Under the pieces are notes generated by a model. The model saw nothing but the letters and a program-made list of their open reading frames with translations, searched no databases and was not told the origin of the DNA. Positions 59,692-64,000 of a stretch of DNA of 64,000 nucleotides are shown here, in pieces (position 1 is the stretch's first letter; every line of letters starts with the position of its first letter). This DNA comes from Malus domestica (Eukaryota > Streptophyta > Magnoliopsida > Rosales > Rosaceae): assembly GCF_042453785.1 (NCBI RefSeq), contig NC_091670.1:37769501-37833500 (forward strand), written 5' to 3'. The translations under genes and the position numbers were made by a program.

Positions 59692-60339
59692 AGGGAGATA
59701 CCATCATGGGCAACACAAGCACGAAACCCGGTTCACAAAACCCAGCCCCCCTCTGGAACTCAAATGTTTGAACGTAATCCTGTTGCAACGTTAACTATAG
59801 CACTAATGCGACGCCTTGTTGGTATGGTCATGGAATTCTGGTGGGTTAGTTTATGCTTTAAAGGGTATTAAATGACAGTGACGGGCTCTTCTCAGCCAAC
59901 AGAGGCTGGCCCTTGTATATTGAGCCATGGTTTTGCGTTGCAAATAGCCTTCAGCCATGAATTTGTCGAATTTCGATGCATGTTAGTGATTTGTTGTATT
60001 GCATAGTGAACGTACAATCTATACCTTCGTGTGGTTATTACCGTCAAATCATTCATGCGCGTGAAAGCATGAAAAATTCGATTAGCAAGAATGGCATCAT
60101 CATTTACTCGACATCTTTCATGCAAAGAGTCATTTCAAATTTCAAGCAGAATAACGGAAGATAGGTGTATTAAATTCCACCCTTTTCGGGTTTTACGGAA
60201 TTATTTTTGCATGTATGTTAGAAGACTATGATTGTAAGGAAGGAGCCGAGCAGTGTTGCTATTACCGCTCACAGGCAAAAACCAATATTTGGACATAGGC
60301 AGCAACAGCGGTAATCCGCCGGTTGAAGGATAAAAGAAA
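59692..60339. other. 3' flank of the PRP39-like gene
   Basis: Probable 3' UTR and downstream DNA; no other gene recognised. Confidence 0.5.
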
Positions 60340-60485
60340 GGGAGTTTTAACGAAACACTTTCAGCATTGTTCACTTTTAATGAAAACCACATTTCTACCT
60401 TTCCCTGGTACTATTCACTACATATTTATTTGTTATTTTTCATTCAAACTAAAGTTTTTTTTGGACTTTTCGTTAGTTTTCTTTA
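60340..60485 (+). mobile_element. MITE, TTAACGAAAAGC family, copy 3
   Basis: Diverged copy: GGAGTTTTAACGAAACACTT start, internal GTTCACTTTTAATGAAAACC and CTGGTACTATTCACTACATA, end TTTCGTTAGTTTTCTTT. Same orientation as copy 1. Confidence 0.65.
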
Positions 60486-61879
60486 AAAAAAGGGCGACCA
60501 CCGGCTATGCTTTGATTTATTCAAGATAATCATAGCCATTGGTTGGCAAGTATGAAACAAGCAAATGAAGAGGGAAAACAAGCAATTGAACAGAAAATAA
60601 AATGATTATCGAAACATGAATTACACAACCACCCGCCTCGAACGTCACTTGAAGGAAAATTCTATGCTTATATAATACAAGTCTACACAGACTCTCAAGA
60701 AATAAGTAGCAACACAACTCGACAACTGACTTACATTACCAGAAAATGCGTTAGTGTTCTCCGCATGACCTGCAGGCAACGCATGCAAATTTGTGAAAGT
60801 GCAAAAGACAAAACAGGCAGAAGATCAAGAACAGCAGTGTTAGTCAAGCTAATTTAACAACCCAACTAATCTCTCTGATATTCGAACCTTTCTTTCAACA
60901 GGATAGCAGCAAACCTAAGCAGGAGGCCGATCCCGCTGATATTCATACATATCTTGATCCATCAGTACATGCATTATCTTTGTATGCATGAAGAAAACCA
61001 CCACCTATATTCTTAATGCAGGTCATCATGAATTAACACAAGCATCCTCACGACGACTTTCCAAACTTTAGATGTCAGTCAGTTAAGCATCTAATAACGA
61101 GCATGACACAAATCCGTTTCTCAACCTGAACTTCCTACGCTACCATGTCCTACATATAGTTAATCAGAAAAGAGGTGCATCATAATTCCGAGAGCAATCT
61201 TGAATCGTTGTATATAATTCACTTAAACATACAGTCTGATGTATTATTCACAGGTTTTGAATTCCTAATCAGAAAACAAAACTGAATGCCTAATCTGATT
61301 TGATGCATAGTCAGATTACTTCCCCTCACATTTCCTTTCAAGCTATTTTGAATTAAATCGAGCAATGGATCTCCGGGAAAAGAAAATAAAACTAAAACTA
61401 ATCTCTAGAACATGGTAAAAACCAGAAAAATTCAGTCCGTCAAAGCGTACAAACAAGTCTTCTGGGAATATGATGCCATGTAGACATAGGATGCACAAGT
61501 AGTTTGTCCTCCTCTTTGTGTTCCTCCCAGTTTCTTGTTTCTCATCCAGAAGGGCCAAACCTTCACAGAACTACAGAAAAGTTCTCAATTTCATTATCAT
61601 ACAGTTCATTAGAAGTAAGACTTACTTTTAAGTTCAGAAAGTATTCAGCGTCGTTAATTATTATGGCATTTCCATTTTCGTTCCCAGTATAATTGTTTAT
61701 GAACTGTAAGAATTTATTTACTAGATATGCAGTATCACAGGCTCAACCTGAGTTTTTACAGTAATTATTACTTCCTTGACTATCATTTGAATTTTCAAAT
61801 TCAAATTACTCAAAAATGACATTAGAATTCAGCGTTTGAATATCCTTGATAGTAGAGATTTATGAGGATGGCAATAAGA
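60486..61879. other. Intergenic DNA
   Basis: No gene, RNA or bounded repeat recognised. It may contain the 3' UTR of the CTD phosphatase gene towards its right side. Confidence 0.45.
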
Positions 61880-62400
61880 TAGTTAAGGACAAATAGGCAA
61901 CTTAAAATTGTATGATAAGGACAAATAGGCATTCCTTACCGTTACCTTGAAACAAAAACTAACAAACTATTCTGCAGTGTTGTCAGCTGAAAGGAAGAAA
62001 ACAAGGAAACAAGATCGAAGAGCTGACAGCCAACAAGGAGAAGAAGATTTAATTGCATAACTAAATCTCACGAGATCAAGTGAAAATAAAGTGGAGCATC
62101 CCAGTTAAAGAACAAGATTGTATAGATAATTTCCCATGTGTACACCCTGATAAGCAAAACAACTTAAAACTGTACAACAAGGATAAATAAGACTTTCCCT
62201 ACAATTACCTTTGAACAAAAATCAGACAACCCATTCCACAGTGTTGTCAGCTGAAACGCAGAAAATAAGGGAACAAGAACCAAGAGCACACTAACAAAAG
62301 GTAAAGTAAGACTTTACTAGATAGCTATTTATCTCATGAGCTTAAAAGAAAAAAGAACGAGGAGCATCTAAATTAGAGGCCAATATTTGCTAAAAAAATA
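61880..62400. repeat. Diverged tandem duplication, unit about 255 bp
   Basis: About 61897-62140 and 62156-62400 align: CAACTTAAAA.TGTA, then CAGTGTTGTCAGCTGAAA (61974 and 62240), then GGAGCATC (62093 and 62361). Identity is roughly 70% by eye. It lies just downstream of the CTD phosphatase stop codon. Confidence 0.65.
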
Positions 62401-62452
62401 TGAGAGAGGCAAGAAGCTTCTATATTCAAGCAAATGAGAAGGCAAGTGACTC

Positions 62453-63221
62453 TTATTCCATGTTACCGAATCTCTTGGCAATTATAGGACGAACATCATC
62501 AGCATTAACCAGGGTCTCTAAGAAGGGAAGTAACGAAATCAAAGCACTATCGGACGGATCATCAAACCAACTCTTTATTGGAATTCCATTGTTAACTTGC
62601 AAGCGGAAAACCTGAAATGGTCAAAAGAGAATAAAGGTAAAACAATCAGTTTATCCGGTAATAACAATGTTCATTCTTCCAACTTTTTCTCTCTCCTCTT
62701 TTTTTCATCAGTAATAAGACCCGTTTCAAAAACATAAAGAATACTGTTTCGTCATAAGTTTTTATCTAGGCCAAAAAAAAAATTAATAATAGAGAACAGC
62801 CAATAGAGTGGAAATGCAAGAAACAAGGCGGATGAAAAAAATAAGTAAAGTCCAAGCAATTAACACGAAAACCCGGGATATACCTGGGGAGTATTATCAA
62901 TTATGACAACTTTTGCAAGATCAACACCCAAAACTGTCAAATCTTTGGTGTAACTGCCATCTGAGAAAATGCACGATTCACGATAAACTCGGCGAGATAT
63001 AAACTTTGCATATGGATCCAATACATCAAGAAGTTGCGCTGCATATATGCTTTGGCTGGCAGTAAAAATAACGACTTCAAACATTTCTGCAACTCTCTCC
63101 AAGAAAATTTGGAGGTAAGGCCTCCGTTTCACATATACCGTGTGCTCCTTCATGTTGAAAAAGACGGTAAATGTGAAGTCTGCGTCATCTCGATGGTCCA
63201 ATGTAGAATGAACCAGTGTTT
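62453..63221 (-). CDS. FCP1/SCP-type CTD small phosphatase-like, 3' part only
   Basis: Two coding exons are visible: 63221-62884 and 62611-62453 (stop TAA at 62453-62455); upstream exons lie beyond the window. Exon 63221 begins inside the codon before ETLVHSTL, so the catalytic DLDET motif is split by an intron, with its two Asp residues in the missing exon. Conserved blocks present: VYVKRRPYLQIFLERVAEMF, EVVIFTASQSIYAAQLLDVL, YRESCIFSDGSYTKDL, VVIIDNTPQ, and NNGIPIKSWFDDPSDSAL. Family members dephosphorylate Ser in the RNA polymerase II CTD or related nuclear substrates. Both junctions are GT-AG and in phase. Confidence 0.88.
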
Positions 63222-64000
63222 CTGCATGTATAATAGCAACATTACTTTTCAGCAACCTATCAACAACATATTTCTCAAATGAATCTCTAAAAATTCACAT
63301 TGAGATTAAACTGAAAAATCTCTAAGTAGAAGATTGGATCTGCGGAACACTAACTGATCTAACCATGTCAAGGGCATAAAATTGGTACAGTGGTCTGTAA
63401 TTGTATCCTATCATTTAAACCGTATTTGGAAATAGTATTTCTGAATGATTAAATATTTTCCCACGAGATCAGACAAAAGTTAACCAAACAGAGAAACGAA
63501 AAAGGAAAACTAACATTCTTAGAGGCTTGGTGTACTGTATTCTAAGCCTGAATTTTGAATACACACACTTACATATATACATATGAATGCATTAATGTGG
63601 CCATGAAGGGGCAAGCACACAGTCACATATACACATGTGGGCTTGTTCACGTGCAAGGTATAAACTGAAAGAAGAGATTTGCTTGCTAGACAAATGCCAG
63701 ATTGTATACGTGGTCTCTGTCAGCACATATAGCCAATATTATACCAATCCAACCACAGGTGCGATATAAGCACTATAAATGGCATTTACAACTTGTCAAC
63801 ACATTTGAGACAAAAATTAACTAAACTGGGTCATCATTATGAGCACACGCACACAGAACTAGAAATATATATAATATTAACATTATATATGTTATCAAGA
63901 GATAAGGTTTTCTTGCACGCCTATGTGTAAAGAGAAAGTGAATGGGAGCTGCCAAAACTTCAAACTAAACAGTTGATAGAACCCTATATGTTACAGACCG
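63222..64000 (-). other. Intron of the CTD phosphatase-like gene
   Basis: No exon encoding the expected VLDLD(E) catalytic start was found up to the window edge, so the intron extends past 64000. Nothing else recognised. Confidence 0.6.

Overview
This is plant nuclear DNA: intron-rich genes, AT-rich intergenic DNA, many MITEs, a tRNA-derived SINE, and a Cassandra-type LTR carrying a 5S rRNA-like core. Protein wording and repeat families point to Rosaceae, probably apple or pear (inference; no database was searched). By gene recognition it resembles Arabidopsis chromosome 1 around At1g293xx and At1g297xx-298xx (methyltransferase, pterin dehydratase, CorA-like, GIP1/DUF1296, X8 protein, COR413IM). 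Those locus numbers come from memory.

Layout. 1-4200: nested retrotransposon remnants (Ty3/gypsy LTR end, Cassandra LTR pieces) and a local segmental duplication. 4585-24665: a gene-dense block with an anchored methyltransferase (+), pterin-4a-carbinolamine dehydratase (-), coatomer zeta (+, head-to-head with the dehydratase), a CorA-like transporter (-) and a GBF-interacting-protein-1-like gene (-). 24967-28340: MITEs and an RTE-type LINE fragment. 28765-30839: a broken RING-H2 copy followed by an intact one. 32383-37038: an X8-domain plasmodesmal callose-binding-like gene (+) and COR413 chloroplast inner-membrane gene (-).

37701-45094 is a 7.4-kb non-autonomous LTR element with a 5-bp target duplication. 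It has no recognisable gag-pol but carries fragments of host genes (ABCA transporter, PP1 phosphatase). A 2.7-kb hAT element with an 8-bp target duplication is inserted in it and carries fragments of two more host genes (a CCDC124-like gene and NAD-dependent glycerol-3-phosphate dehydrogenase, the latter with its intron). Towards its 3' LTR are three tandem arrays and five copies of a TATA-bearing module resembling its own LTR. This nested, doubly gene-capturing structure is the most unusual thing in the window.

45199-48100: MITEs and a Ty1/copia tail. 48116-51231: a CHX-type cation/H+ antiporter (+). 52835-59691: a PRP39-like splicing factor (+, 12 exons, long Gln-rich tail). 62453-63221: the last two exons of an FCP1/SCP-type CTD phosphatase (-) whose 5' part lies beyond the window.

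The genes are unrelated housekeeping or stress genes, not a pathway cluster. Exon boundaries were set by hand from GT/AG sites, codon phase and family conservation; for every complete multi-exon gene the coding lengths sum to a multiple of three.
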